A DNA stretch of 64,000 bases, from contig JAKVBX010000016.1 in assembly GCA_022446795.1 (NCBI GenBank), positions 61,339 to 125,338 of the forward strand, given 5' to 3'. Numbering within the stretch: position 1 is the first letter of the stretch; each line of letters starts with the position of its first letter. The notes under the pieces were generated by a model. The model was not told the origin of the DNA, ran no database searches, and worked only from the letters and a program-made list of their open reading frames with translations. Positions 32,624 to 42,063 of this stretch are shown piece after piece. The stretch comes from Phycisphaerales bacterium. Lineage in GTDB: Bacteria > Planctomycetota > Phycisphaerae > Phycisphaerales > SM1A02. A program made the position numbers and the translations under genes.

Positions 32624-33817
32624 ATGGGCAAGGAACTCGGAATCAACCTGGTGTGCACCCTGGTGCTGGCCCCGATCATGGCCTTCGGGATCTTTGCGGT
32701 CAGTTGGTGGGGAACCGCCCCTCCACGGCCGGTGCCGACCGAGGTGGCCCCCCAGAACCACAACACCACGGGGGACCCACCGGAAACGGCAGCTGCCAAG
32801 TTGACCACGTCGCGACCGGTTTCCGGTCGCTTGTTGTTTTTGGCCAATTGCGCATCCTGCCATGGGGCTGATGGCAGCGGAACCGGGGAGATGGTGCTCG
32901 ATCGCCCAGCCCGGTCCTTCAAGCAGGGCGGGTTCTCGTTCGGGAACACCATCGAGTCCATTGACCGGGTGATCACCTCCGGTATTCCCGGCACACCGAT
33001 GCCGGGTTTCAAGGCGACGCTTGATCCCCGGGAACGCCTGGCCGTGGCTCGCTACGTCCAGTCCCTGGGCCCGCCATTGGTCGAGGTTGACCCGGATGAC
33101 ACGATCATGAGGGTGACCGATCGTCCCCGGGTCATCCGGGGCGAACTGTCCCCGCTGGGGCCCGATCGGCCATCGCATGTCCGCGGGCTGATCACCGGTG
33201 GGACCGACGGGTTGAGTTGGGAGTACCGAACGGATGATGTCCGGTTGTTGGCCGTTCGCCAGGGCGAGTTCGTCAAGCGACGGAACTGGGATGGCCGCAG
33301 CGGCGATCCCATCCAGCCGCTGGGACGGCTGATTCGACTGGTCGATGATGGTGCGCCAGGTCCATCCTTTTATATGAACGGCAAGCCCGTTGCCTCGCAC
33401 CTGTCAGGCACATCGGTCATGGGCGGAACCATGGCGATCCGCCAGCGACTGGGCGACACGGGAATCGATGTGACCGAAACGGGACTGGCCGCGAGCGTGG
33501 GTGCCCTGGCCGGTTACGACCGCCGCTTCCAGGTGACCAATCCCGGGGGGAATCAACTGGCGATCAACCTGAACCTGTCCGGCTCGCCGGAGCCGATTGG
33601 GACGGATGGCAATGGAATCACGTGGTATCGCTCCAGTGGACCAGGTGGACTGGTGGAACTGACTGGATTGCACAACGCCACGCTCGGGCAGGTCGGCGAT
33701 GTCGCGGTGGCCCTCCCGGGGAACGTCGAGGAGCCCATCAACATCATCACGCTGCTGGCACCGGAATGGACGCCGGTGGAACGACGGGCCCTGTTGGGAG
33801 AGGAGCCTTCCGCATGA
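32624..33817 (+). CDS. Membrane-anchored c-type cytochrome with a C-terminal domain of unknown function
   Basis: A 397-residue protein. An N-terminal membrane helix (about 8-30, no clear cleavage site) leads to a c-type heme domain (about 65-145) with CASCH and the distal ligand TPMPGF. The remaining 240 residues are a soluble domain that includes WEYRTDDVRLLAVRQGEFVKRRNWDGR and is not familiar to me. Its stop overlaps the start of the next gene (ATGA), so the heme protein and the beta-propeller protein are coupled, a common pairing in planctomycetes where the cytochrome accepts electrons from a sugar dehydrogenase. Confidence 0.85.
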   Translation: MGKELGINLVCTLVLAPIMAFGIFAVSWWGTAPPRPVPTEVAPQNHNTTGDPPETAAAKLTTSRPVSGRLLFLANCASCHGADGSGTGEMVLDRPARSFKQGGFSFGNTIESIDRVITSGIPGTPMPGFKATLDPRERLAVARYVQSLGPPLVEVDPDDTIMRVTDRPRVIRGELSPLGPDRPSHVRGLITGGTDGLSWEYRTDDVRLLAVRQGEFVKRRNWDGRSGDPIQPLGRLIRLVDDGAPGPSFYMNGKPVASHLSGTSVMGGTMAIRQRLGDTGIDVTETGLAASVGALAGYDRRFQVTNPGGNQLAINLNLSGSPEPIGTDGNGITWYRSSGPGGLVELTGLHNATLGQVGDVAVALPGNVEEPINIITLLAPEWTPVERRALLGEEPSA

Positions 33818-36390
33818 TCCTGGCGATTGCTCTTGGGTTGCTGCTGGTCGCGGAGGAGTCCACCTACTACACGGTCGAGACGATCCCCGCGCCGGAAGGT
33901 GAGATCATCGAGGTCGGTGGCATGGACATGCTGCCCGATGGTTCTCTTGCGCTGAGCACGCGTCGAGGACGCGTCTGGATCGTCGAGAATCCTGATGCCG
34001 AAGATCCGGCCGATGCGAGGTGGCACCTCTTCGCGGATGGTCTGGCCGAGGGCCTCGGGCTCAAGGTCGTCGATGGGGAGATCTATGTCATCCAGCGGTC
34101 AGAGTTGTCTCGCCTTCGCGATGATGACGGCGACCGACGCGTCGATCACATTGACACGTTGACCCAGGGCTGGGGGCTCACCAACAATTACCACGAGTAT
34201 GCCTTCGGCCTGCCCGTTGATGACGAGGGCAACTTCTACGTCAGCCTGAATCTTGCGTTCATCAATCCGGCATGGTGGCACGGCCAGTCGCAGGAACCAT
34301 GGCGGGGCTGGGTGTTGCGCATTTCGCCCGAGGGTGAAGTCACGCCCATGGCGCACGGGTTCCGAAGTCCGTGCGGCATCGGCATGAATATCGAGGGGGA
34401 TGTCTTCGTGACGGACAACCAGGGTGACTGGATGCCCGTCTGTCCCATCTTCCATGTCAAGGACGGCGGGTTCTACGGTCACCCCAATTCCCTGCGGTGG
34501 ACCGAGGACTGGCGGTCCACGGGTGAGATTCCCAGTGACACGCAGCCGGTGCTGGAAGAACGCCAGCCGGCGGCGATCTGGATTCCCTATGACTGGTCAC
34601 GCTCGACCGGCAACCTCGTTCCGGATACGACCGATGGTCGCTTTGGTCCATTTGATGAGCAGCTGTTCGTCGCCGAGTTGACCAACGGCATGGTGCTGCG
34701 AACGGATCTTGAGAAAGTGAATGGTGAGTACCAGGGGGCGATCTGGCCGTTCCGAAAGCGAGTCGGCTCGGTCTGTCGCGTCCGTTTCGGTGATGACGGA
34801 ACGCTGTACACGGGCCTGACCAACCGGGGCTGGGGCGGAATGGAACCGGCCCACGGTCTGCGCCGCGTGCGATGGACGGGCGTGATGCCGATGGAGATGT
34901 CCAGCGTCGATCTGCTCGAGGACGGGTTCGAGATCGAGTTCACCAGGCCGGTGGCCGAGGAGGTCGAGGTCAGTGCTGATGACATCAATGCCCGCACCTA
35001 TCGCTACAACTGGTGGTGGGAATATGGTTCTCCTGAGCAGGCATCCGAGCCGCTGGCGGTTTCGGACGTGTCACTTTCGGATGATCGAAGGACGTTGATC
35101 GTCCGAACACCCGACCTGGTGGCGGGTAAGTGTGTCCGGATGAAGTTGTCCGACATTCGTGGTGACGAGGGTCACGAACTGCTCCATCCGGAGTTCTCGT
35201 ACACCGTCAACCAGATGCCTGGCGATACCTCACCGGCGCCGATGATTGCGCAGCGGGTGGCGCCACCACTGGAGCGTGGGGCGGGCATCCTGGATGGCTG
35301 GGTCCGCCTGACCTGGGGCGATCCGACGGATCGTGTCAATGGCCGGGGCTGGGAACTGGCCTCGGCGGAACTCGATGCCGATGGTGCGTTCACCAGGAAG
35401 CCGGGCAACCATCTCCTGATGAACTCGCCGGAGGACGCCAACGACCTGGTCCTTCCGATGCAGGACCTGGACGGTCGGTTGCAGTTCTCGCTCTTCCTGT
35501 CTTCCGGCGGAGGTGTGGGTGTCGGCTTGCCGTCGGGGGCGCGGGTTGTTCTGCGAGACCACGGGACGATTCCGCCGGCGGCGACCATCCAGGTCATCGA
35601 GGCGGACGACCGTGTCCTGGGCGAATGGCCGGTGGAGTTCTGGTTCGGGCCCGGGCAGTGGCAGCGACTGGCACTGGATTACGAGGGGCCGCAGTTCGAC
35701 CCGCAGGGTCGGCAACTGAACCGTGGCCGGATCGGCGGCATCTACCTGGATAACGTTGCGATCGTGGACCCCTTCGACCTGCCCATGACAACCGGTGACG
35801 GGGAGCGAGGGTCCATGCGGCTGCTGGGCGACGTGGGACCGGGGGGCGTTTCGAACATTCGTTTCTACGCGACTGATCGAGGTCTTCCACCTGGCGGGGA
35901 GGACTACCTGTCGCCCACGGCTATGGAGGCGGTGGTGCGAGTGGGAGATGTCGAGGATCGCCGGGAAGACAATCGCCAGATCCTTTCTGGTGATGGTGTC
36001 ATGACCTGGCCGGACCCGTTGCCCGACTCCTACGTGGTCGCGGCCCTGGTTCGCTACAAGACCGGCACGTCGTCCAGCCTCGACCTGGGTGACGGGCTTG
36101 CGGTTCATCTCGGTCATGACGAGGTCGGAAGTCCGGCGACGGGTTCCATTGCGGGTGTCGATGAGGTGACGACCCAGTTGATCGCTGCTGGTTCCTGGTT
36201 CACGATGGAAGCGGCGGTCGAGTCCAGCAAGGATGGTCGGACGATCTCGGTCACGCTCAACGGGGTGGAGTTGTCCGGTGGACGACTGCCATGGTCTGCT
36301 GGCGAGGCGGGGAGTGACCTGTCGCTGTCCATCAGGATGTCGGCGGGCGAACTGGAGATCAGGAGACTCTCCGTCATCCCGATGCCTTGA
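33814..36390 (+). CDS. Secreted beta-propeller dehydrogenase-like protein, PVC type
   Basis: An 858-residue exported protein with a short signal (MILAIALGLLLVAEES). Residues about 20-360 form a PQQ/sorbosone-dehydrogenase-like beta-propeller (MDMLPDGSLALSTRRGRVWIV, FRSPCGIGMNIEGDVFVTDNQGDW, LRRVRWTG). Then come linker regions and, in the last 130-140 residues, a laminin-G/3-keto-disaccharide-hydrolase-like sandwich. The match to a named enzyme is weak, so oxidation of a sugar is only inferred. It overlaps the cytochrome c gene by four bases and abuts galK, suggesting a sugar-oxidation or galactose-linked operon. Confidence 0.75.
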   Translation: MILAIALGLLLVAEESTYYTVETIPAPEGEIIEVGGMDMLPDGSLALSTRRGRVWIVENPDAEDPADARWHLFADGLAEGLGLKVVDGEIYVIQRSELSRLRDDDGDRRVDHIDTLTQGWGLTNNYHEYAFGLPVDDEGNFYVSLNLAFINPAWWHGQSQEPWRGWVLRISPEGEVTPMAHGFRSPCGIGMNIEGDVFVTDNQGDWMPVCPIFHVKDGGFYGHPNSLRWTEDWRSTGEIPSDTQPVLEERQPAAIWIPYDWSRSTGNLVPDTTDGRFGPFDEQLFVAELTNGMVLRTDLEKVNGEYQGAIWPFRKRVGSVCRVRFGDDGTLYTGLTNRGWGGMEPAHGLRRVRWTGVMPMEMSSVDLLEDGFEIEFTRPVAEEVEVSADDINARTYRYNWWWEYGSPEQASEPLAVSDVSLSDDRRTLIVRTPDLVAGKCVRMKLSDIRGDEGHELLHPEFSYTVNQMPGDTSPAPMIAQRVAPPLERGAGILDGWVRLTWGDPTDRVNGRGWELASAELDADGAFTRKPGNHLLMNSPEDANDLVLPMQDLDGRLQFSLFLSSGGGVGVGLPSGARVVLRDHGTIPPAATIQVIEADDRVLGEWPVEFWFGPGQWQRLALDYEGPQFDPQGRQLNRGRIGGIYLDNVAIVDPFDLPMTTGDGERGSMRLLGDVGPGGVSNIRFYATDRGLPPGGEDYLSPTAMEAVVRVGDVEDRREDNRQILSGDGVMTWPDPLPDSYVVAALVRYKTGTSSSLDLGDGLAVHLGHDEVGSPATGSIAGVDEVTTQLIAAGSWFTMEAAVESSKDGRTISVTLNGVELSGGRLPWSAGEAGSDLSLSIRMSAGELEIRRLSVIPMP

Positions 36391-36413
36391 GTCGCCTCGA
36401 TGGTGTCGTGATC

Positions 36414-37538
36414 ATGAACCCGGAACTGTCACAGCGATGCCTTGATGCCCTTGGCCACTCGCCAACGGTGATGGCTTCGGCGCCAGGTCGCGTGAACCTG
36501 CTCGGCGATCACGTCGACTATTGCGGTGGGCCGGTTCTCCCCATGGCCATCGAGCAACGGACCATGGTGGCCGTGGGTCCTGCGGAGGGGTCTCTCAGCA
36601 CGTTGATCACGGATGACCTCGGAGATCGTGTCACGATCGCACTGGGATCACCGGGTGTCATGGACGAGATTCCACGGGGATTCGCTCGGCATGTGGCGGG
36701 GTGCATCCGACAGTTGAAACAGGCGGGTGTGCCTGTCGACGAGATGGACCTGGCCATTGCCTCGGATATTCCCATCGGCGCCGGTCTCTCCAGCAGTGCT
36801 GCCCTGGAAGTGGCGACGTTGTTGGCCGTTTCCACGATGCACGGGGTCTCCATCGATCCGGTGCGGATGGCGAAGATGGCCATGGCGGTCGAACATGACG
36901 ACATTGGCACGCCATGCGGGATCATGGACATGCTCGTGGCGACGGTTGCGAAGGCGGGACATGCCTGTCTCATCGATACCGTGACCCTGGAGATCGAGCA
37001 CATCGCCATGCCGCCACCAGGTGAGGCCGTCGTGCTGATCGTGGATACCGGCACCCGACATGATCTGGCGGCGGGAGCGTATGCCGATCGCCGGGCGGCG
37101 ACCGAGCGTGCGGCGGCGGCGCTGGGCCTGTCCGCTCTGGCGCAGATCGAGCCGGCGCAGGTCAGCAGCCTTCCGCCGGATCTTCAGCCGATGGCGCGGC
37201 ACGTGGCTCGCGAGGTTTCGCTGGTACACCAGGCTGTTGAATCACTTCGGCACGGTGACCTGGTCTCGGTGGGGCAGGCGATGTCGGCCAGCCATGCGTC
37301 GCTGCGTGATGACGCCCGGGTCAGTTGTCCGGAACTCGATGCCGTCGTCGGCGCACTCTCCCGGTTTGACGATGTCCATGGGGCTCGAATGACCGGTGGC
37401 GGATTCGGCGGATGCGTGGTGGCCCTGGCCAGGCCGGAGATGGCAGCGGATCGTGGTGCTGTTGCGGCTGAGGCTGCCGGACCTGCCGGGCGATTCTGGA
37501 TCAGTGCCGCCGGACCTTCGGCCAGCATTGAAGGCTGA
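36414..37538 (+). CDS. galK: Galactokinase
   Basis: A 374-residue GHMP kinase. The galactokinase signature APGRVNLLGDHVDYCGG (about residue 25), the phosphate-binding loop PIGAGLSSSAALE and the C-terminal MTGGGFGGC are all present. It phosphorylates galactose at C1 (Leloir pathway); galT and galE are not in the window. The frame is open back to a TTG at 36387 that overlaps the previous stop, which would couple it to the dehydrogenase gene. The ATG at 36414 is chosen on family alignment. Confidence 0.9.
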   Translation: MNPELSQRCLDALGHSPTVMASAPGRVNLLGDHVDYCGGPVLPMAIEQRTMVAVGPAEGSLSTLITDDLGDRVTIALGSPGVMDEIPRGFARHVAGCIRQLKQAGVPVDEMDLAIASDIPIGAGLSSSAALEVATLLAVSTMHGVSIDPVRMAKMAMAVEHDDIGTPCGIMDMLVATVAKAGHACLIDTVTLEIEHIAMPPPGEAVVLIVDTGTRHDLAAGAYADRRAATERAAAALGLSALAQIEPAQVSSLPPDLQPMARHVAREVSLVHQAVESLRHGDLVSVGQAMSASHASLRDDARVSCPELDAVVGALSRFDDVHGARMTGGGFGGCVVALARPEMAADRGAVAAEAAGPAGRFWISAAGPSASIEG

Positions 37539-37739
37539 GACCGCCTGTTTTCAACCCGGGGTTCTGGTCACACACCGAGCCGCTTGGTGCGTAGGGGGGC
37601 TGTTCGAGGCGATTTCGAACCCCCTCACGGTGGTTCAAACGCCCCCAGGACGGTTTTCGGGCATGTGCCCCCTCCGTTCCTGACAGGATCCAAGGGGCCT
37701 GGCGGATACCTCTTGACGACGTGCGCGAGGATAAAAAAG

Positions 37740-39191
37740 ATGAACAACACAGTTGCGGCAGCCGCATCGATGGCCCTTGTCCTGGGCTCCCTGGTTTCTG
37801 CGGATACTTTCGTTGTCGACCCGACGGGTGGTGGGGATTACCTCACCGTCGAGCGGGCGGCGAGATGGGCCCCCGAGGGCAGCACGGTCCTGGTGACCGC
37901 GGGCCGATACGCGGGCAATATCCGCATCGATGGCCGATCCTCCCTGACCATCCAGGCGATGGACGGGGCCGAGGTCGTGCTGGTTCCCGAGGAAGCTGGC
38001 GATGCCCTTCCCGTGGTCTCGATCTTCAACAGCGAAGGCGTCACCCTGCGTGGCATGCGTATTGAAGATGCGGCGACCGGTGGAATCTGGGTTGCCGGAT
38101 CCAGTGCCACGATCGAGGATTGCACGGTGCGGGACTCCTTCGTGACCGCTGTCCTTGTCCAGAGCGCATGCGGGATAGTCAGTTTCAACAACTGTGAAAT
38201 CGGACCCAATGCCAGCGCCGGCCTCACGCTCGGCGACAATGCCTCGGGACAGGTGTACGTCCGCGGCAGTCGAATCCACAGCAACAACGAGATTGACCGC
38301 GGTGGCGGCATCTATGGTGGCGGTGGCTTCGAGTACTGCGAGCTTCACATCGATGACACGGAGATCTACAACAACTTCGCCTCGCGAGGTGCTGGTCTGC
38401 ACGTGACACGGAACCTGGATTTCGTCACGATCAAGAACTCCGTCTTTCGTGACAATACCGCCGGGAATGGTGGCGGTATCTACATCAATCAGAGCAACTA
38501 CTGCCACGGCGTCAAGATCGACGATACCCGGATCTCCAGCAATCACGCCCAGTCTGTTGGTGGCGGCCTGCTCGTGGAATCGACTCATGGCGGAACCGTG
38601 AAGCTGACGAACTGTCACATCGTGGAGAACACCGCGGATTGGGTTGGCGGCGGCGCCTGCCTGCGCTGGTGCAACGAGGGGCTCAACTTCCTCGTGCGGG
38701 ACTCCGAGTTCCTGTCCAACGTCTCCGCCGAGGGCGGGGGCGGGCTGCACGTGGATTCCATCGTGCCGGCGCATCTTCGCGACAGCGTGTTCTGCGGGAA
38801 CCTGCCCGAGCCCATCGAGGGTGACTGGGAAGGCGCCGGTGTCCTGGCCGTCGACACCTGTTCAGCGGGTTCCTGCTGCCTGGGGTCCGACTGTGTCCAG
38901 ATGAGTTATGCCAAGTGCGAAGATGCCGGCGGCCGCTGGGGCGGCGTGGGCATCGACTGTGACAAGATCAGTTGCCATGGTCCCATCGAAGGCGCCTGCT
39001 GCCTGGGTACCTACTGTGTGATCCTCATGCCCGAGGATTGCGAACTGCACGAGGGCCTCTTCCTGGGCAGCGGCACCCTGTGTGTCGATTCCCCGACCTA
39101 TTGCCCCAAGTACAGCAAGGCCGACTTCGATCGCAACAACAAGGTCGACATCGATGACCTCATGAAGTTCTTCGACTACTGGGGAACCTGA
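37740..39191 (+). CDS. Secreted parallel beta-helix protein with Cys modules and a half dockerin
   Basis: A 483-residue protein. Signal peptide about 1-22, then a right-handed parallel beta-helix (about 25-365) made of 25-35-residue turns such as CTVRDSFVTAVLVQS and NCHIVENTADWVGGGA. Two four-Cys modules follow (SCCLGSDCVQM and ACCLGTYCVIL, about 378-455). The end is a single dockerin loop, FDRNNKVDIDDLMKFFDYWGT. The beta-helix resembles polysaccharide lyases/adhesins, but no catalytic residues are obvious. The ATG at 37740 follows GAGGATAAAAAAG. Confidence 0.8.
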   Translation: MNNTVAAAASMALVLGSLVSADTFVVDPTGGGDYLTVERAARWAPEGSTVLVTAGRYAGNIRIDGRSSLTIQAMDGAEVVLVPEEAGDALPVVSIFNSEGVTLRGMRIEDAATGGIWVAGSSATIEDCTVRDSFVTAVLVQSACGIVSFNNCEIGPNASAGLTLGDNASGQVYVRGSRIHSNNEIDRGGGIYGGGGFEYCELHIDDTEIYNNFASRGAGLHVTRNLDFVTIKNSVFRDNTAGNGGGIYINQSNYCHGVKIDDTRISSNHAQSVGGGLLVESTHGGTVKLTNCHIVENTADWVGGGACLRWCNEGLNFLVRDSEFLSNVSAEGGGGLHVDSIVPAHLRDSVFCGNLPEPIEGDWEGAGVLAVDTCSAGSCCLGSDCVQMSYAKCEDAGGRWGGVGIDCDKISCHGPIEGACCLGTYCVILMPEDCELHEGLFLGSGTLCVDSPTYCPKYSKADFDRNNKVDIDDLMKFFDYWGT

Positions 39192-39217
39192 ACATCATCC
39201 GACGCTCGGAGATGACG

Positions 39218-39254
39218 AACGCCCCCGGCCAAGAGTGGCCGGGGGCGTTTTCTT
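39218..39254 (+). terminator. Rho-independent terminator after the 37740 gene
   Basis: A 13-base perfect stem (39218-39230 with 39237-39249, loop AAGAGT) is followed by TTTCTTC. It lies between two convergent genes; the plus direction has the better T-run. Confidence 0.85.
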
Positions 39255-39269
39255 CATGACGGGTTGATG

Positions 39270-41819
39270 TCAATTGCCCTTGAAGATGTCGACACGGAAC
39301 ATCCCGGTGCCCGCCGCGGTCTTGTCCGCGCCGCCGATGCGGATGTAGGTCCTTCCGGGCAGAAAGTCACAGAAGATCTCGCTGGTTCCACCGGGGCAGA
39401 ACGCCGTGTCGTCATTGCAGGCGATGAGTTCCAGGCCACCATCACAACTGCCGTGATAGACGGCGATCCGGGTATCGAACAGGGCGGTTCCGCAGGTCGA
39501 GACCGCGCCGAACGAGTAGGTCGACCGGTCGATGGCGTACCAGAGATCCCGGTAGATGGTCGGGTTGGCCGGATCACAGTCGGCGAAGTCATTCGCCGGG
39601 CCGTCGGTTGATGCGCCAGTGGTGTCGAGTTCATGCACGCCCGGGGCGATCAGCAGCGCGCCGGCGCACTCGTCGTTGGGCAGTGCAGGGTCACAGGGCT
39701 CATCATCACAGGACAGTCCGTCAATCCAGGTGCCGCCACTGCCGAGGCAGTCATCCTGGGCCAGGTCGGCGCAGGTGTCCTCCAGGCAGCACGCCGCATC
39801 ATCGGGGCAGGGCTGGTCTTCGCACCACGTGTTCGGGCCCTGGTACTCGCCGCCGACGCCGGTGCATTCGTCAGCGGTCCTGTTGTCGAGGCAGGTTGTT
39901 CCGGTGTCGCTGGGAATGCAGCAGGCGCCGAACGAAGCGGGGCAGTCAACCTCGTCGCATCGCAGGCCCAGGTAGGGCCGGCCGAAGGCCTGGCACTCGG
40001 TCACGACCGTCTCCAGGCACTTGATGATTCCATCGGCGTCGTAGTAGCAGCACGCGCCGATTGGCTCGCCATAGGTGCAGTCGGCGGTGTCGCATCGCGA
40101 CCCCGGGCCTCGCCAGTCACCGCTGGCTTCGAGGCAGACATCCGGCAGCGTCAGCCAGCAGTCATGATCGGTGCAACAGGCGCCCGCGTCGGCCGGCCAC
40201 GGGCAACTGCCCCAGTTGCCCAGGAGCAGCAGCAGGTCATTGACATCCACCAGGAAGTCACCATTCAGATCGCCGACCAGGATGGAACCGGGGTCGGTCA
40301 GTCCATAGGCGGCGAGCATCTGCAGCAGATCGTCCACGTTGATGGTGCCATCATCGACGATGTCCGCCGGGCAACGGGTATCCACGGCCACGGGGAGCAG
40401 GATCCGGTCGGTTGTCGTGGCGGCCCCGATCCCCTGGGGAGAGAACATCGGCGAGAGCGGGACCAGCGTGTCATCAGTGGCATCCACGACCCCGGCCAGC
40501 ACGATGTGGTGGGGGACCTGGAAGAACAGTTCGCAGGGAATGACGGCGTCCGGGTCCGGTCCCAGTACGGTCATCGGCGGTCCGGCGGACATGAGGTTGC
40601 TGCCACCAAGCTCATGGAGCGTGGCAGAGAGCGGCACGGTGATCACCTGGAACTTGCCGCATGGTTCCAGTGCGGTCGTGTTGACATTGCCCAGGACCGG
40701 GATCGCAGCCGGCGCGGGGTTGTAACAGAAGGAACTGGCCAGCGAGGCGGAACTCGTGAACGGCGGCAGGAAGTAGTCCCAATCGCCCGGGGTGGCGGCG
40801 AGTTGGCGAGGCGCCTTGGTGATCCGCATGGTGACCGTGACGCCGGTGATGTTGGCATTGGCGATGATCTGCTGCAGCATCGATCGGGCCTTCTTGGCTT
40901 GCGTGGTGCCAGCCATCAGGCCGAAGAGCCCGTCGGTCCTGGCGGGTTGGCCGGCGGCGCCGGGTCGGACGCGACTGAAGCCTCGCCTGATCGCTTCGCG
41001 TTCCAGGGCGGCAACGGCCAGTGGTTCGGCCGTGGCATTGCCATTGAAGTCGATGCGGAGTCGCTTGAGCGAGATGCTCTCGTAGCCGGTGACGGTTCCG
41101 ACGCCGGGCACATCCGAGAGGGTGTCACTGACGGATCGCCGGTCGTCGCCCGGTGGATCGAAGGTGCTGTAGCAGGAATTGAGGAATACGCTGATGTTGT
41201 CATTGGCCCGTGGGTACAGGCCGAAGGGGCCCGGGTAATTGGGGCACTCCGACTGGAGGCCGGTTCCCGTCGAGTTGGTGCCCTGTTCCTTGAAGCCCGC
41301 GTGAGTCAGTCCACCGATGTCGATTCCCGTGACGTTGATGTTCTGCGGTGGGACGAAGACGCCGACCTTTCCATTCCCGGTGGATCCGTGGGTGGCAATG
41401 ATGAGTTTCCCCGGCGTCGTGGCATTGCCGCCCCAGACGGCTTGCCAGGGCTGATCAAGTCCGCCGAAGCCGGCCATGTCGTAGAGGCTCTGCTTGTTGC
41501 TGTTGGTCCAGACGATCTCGCCCGCTTCTCCGGAGATCGTGCCCACCTGGACGGTCGTGCCGTCATCGCGGGTGTAGACCAGCTTGGTCGGGTCCGTGGA
41601 ATCCGGGTGGGGGTACTCGCCATTGGGTCCGATCATGCCCAGTTCCTGCAGGGCCCAGTAGATCGCGGCGTTGTAGAAGGGGTCGCCCTGGATGCCCCCG
41701 AGGTTCCCGTCCGTGTTCACCACGTAGACCGTGCTGTTGGTGTTGGAAGCGATCGCGCTTGTCGCCAGGGCGATGGCGACGATGGTGGTCACGAGCAGCG
41801 TATGCAGGAGTGCTCGCAT
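39270..41819 (-). CDS. Secreted caspase-like (clan CD type) protein with dockerin, Cys modules and a C-terminal PPC-like domain
   Basis: An 849-residue protein with a signal peptide (1-24). Residues about 135-260 contain IIATHGSTGNGKVGVFV (His144) and FLNSCYSTFDPPGDD (Cys216) followed by SVSDTLSDVPGVGTVTGYES. The His and Cys sit at the ends of adjacent predicted beta-strands, the arrangement of caspase-like (clan CD) peptidases and relatives such as DUF4347. After a region without matches comes an internal dockerin pair (about 465-530), at least four Cys modules of the ACC type (540-740), and a C-terminal PPC-like beta domain (745-849). Proteolytic activity is inferred, not shown. A GGGGAGA site precedes the ATG. 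Confidence 0.7.
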   Translation of the reverse strand: MRALLHTLLVTTIVAIALATSAIASNTNSTVYVVNTDGNLGGIQGDPFYNAAIYWALQELGMIGPNGEYPHPDSTDPTKLVYTRDDGTTVQVGTISGEAGEIVWTNSNKQSLYDMAGFGGLDQPWQAVWGGNATTPGKLIIATHGSTGNGKVGVFVPPQNINVTGIDIGGLTHAGFKEQGTNSTGTGLQSECPNYPGPFGLYPRANDNISVFLNSCYSTFDPPGDDRRSVSDTLSDVPGVGTVTGYESISLKRLRIDFNGNATAEPLAVAALEREAIRRGFSRVRPGAAGQPARTDGLFGLMAGTTQAKKARSMLQQIIANANITGVTVTMRITKAPRQLAATPGDWDYFLPPFTSSASLASSFCYNPAPAAIPVLGNVNTTALEPCGKFQVITVPLSATLHELGGSNLMSAGPPMTVLGPDPDAVIPCELFFQVPHHIVLAGVVDATDDTLVPLSPMFSPQGIGAATTTDRILLPVAVDTRCPADIVDDGTINVDDLLQMLAAYGLTDPGSILVGDLNGDFLVDVNDLLLLLGNWGSCPWPADAGACCTDHDCWLTLPDVCLEASGDWRGPGSRCDTADCTYGEPIGACCYYDADGIIKCLETVVTECQAFGRPYLGLRCDEVDCPASFGACCIPSDTGTTCLDNRTADECTGVGGEYQGPNTWCEDQPCPDDAACCLEDTCADLAQDDCLGSGGTWIDGLSCDDEPCDPALPNDECAGALLIAPGVHELDTTGASTDGPANDFADCDPANPTIYRDLWYAIDRSTYSFGAVSTCGTALFDTRIAVYHGSCDGGLELIACNDDTAFCPGGTSEIFCDFLPGRTYIRIGGADKTAAGTGMFRVDIFKGN

Positions 41820-41942
41820 GGGCGCGTTCTCCCCGGCGTTCCCCCGTGGAAGCCATCCCTGAGTGTCGGACCTGGGGGAGTCGGTTGCAAGCGCCTGTTG
41901 ATCAAATGGCGTTCAGGGTGCCGTGGCGCTGGGCAGGGACAG

Positions 41943-41978
41943 GAAAGACCCCCTCGGCGCCATCGCGCCGAGGGGGTC
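41943..41978 (-). terminator. Probable terminator after the 42064 gene
   Basis: A 14-base perfect stem (41947-41960 with 41965-41978, loop CATC) is followed on the minus strand by TTTCCT, a modest T-run. It lies 86 bases past the stop of the upstream lectin gene. Confidence 0.6.
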
Positions 41979-42063
41979 CTGGTCTGAACAACCGTGCTGC
42001 AAGATCAGCTGTTGCCCTGCAGTCACGTCGCCTGGACGGACTGCCATGATCGCCGGTAGGTGA

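Noticed and set aside
31738..33012. 424-codon minus-strand frame
   Set aside because: Antisense to the A-type carrier and cytochrome c genes and overlapping the start of sufB.
39218..39249. Bidirectional terminator for the convergent gene at 39270
   Set aside because: The minus-strand side lacks a T-run, so only the plus direction is claimed.
24685..41819. Cellulosome interpretation of the dockerin proteins
   Set aside because: No cohesin, scaffoldin or glycoside hydrolase catalytic domain is visible in the window.
39633..41987. 784-codon plus-strand frame
   Set aside because: Antisense to the caspase-like dockerin gene, which has a signal peptide, dockerins and Cys modules.
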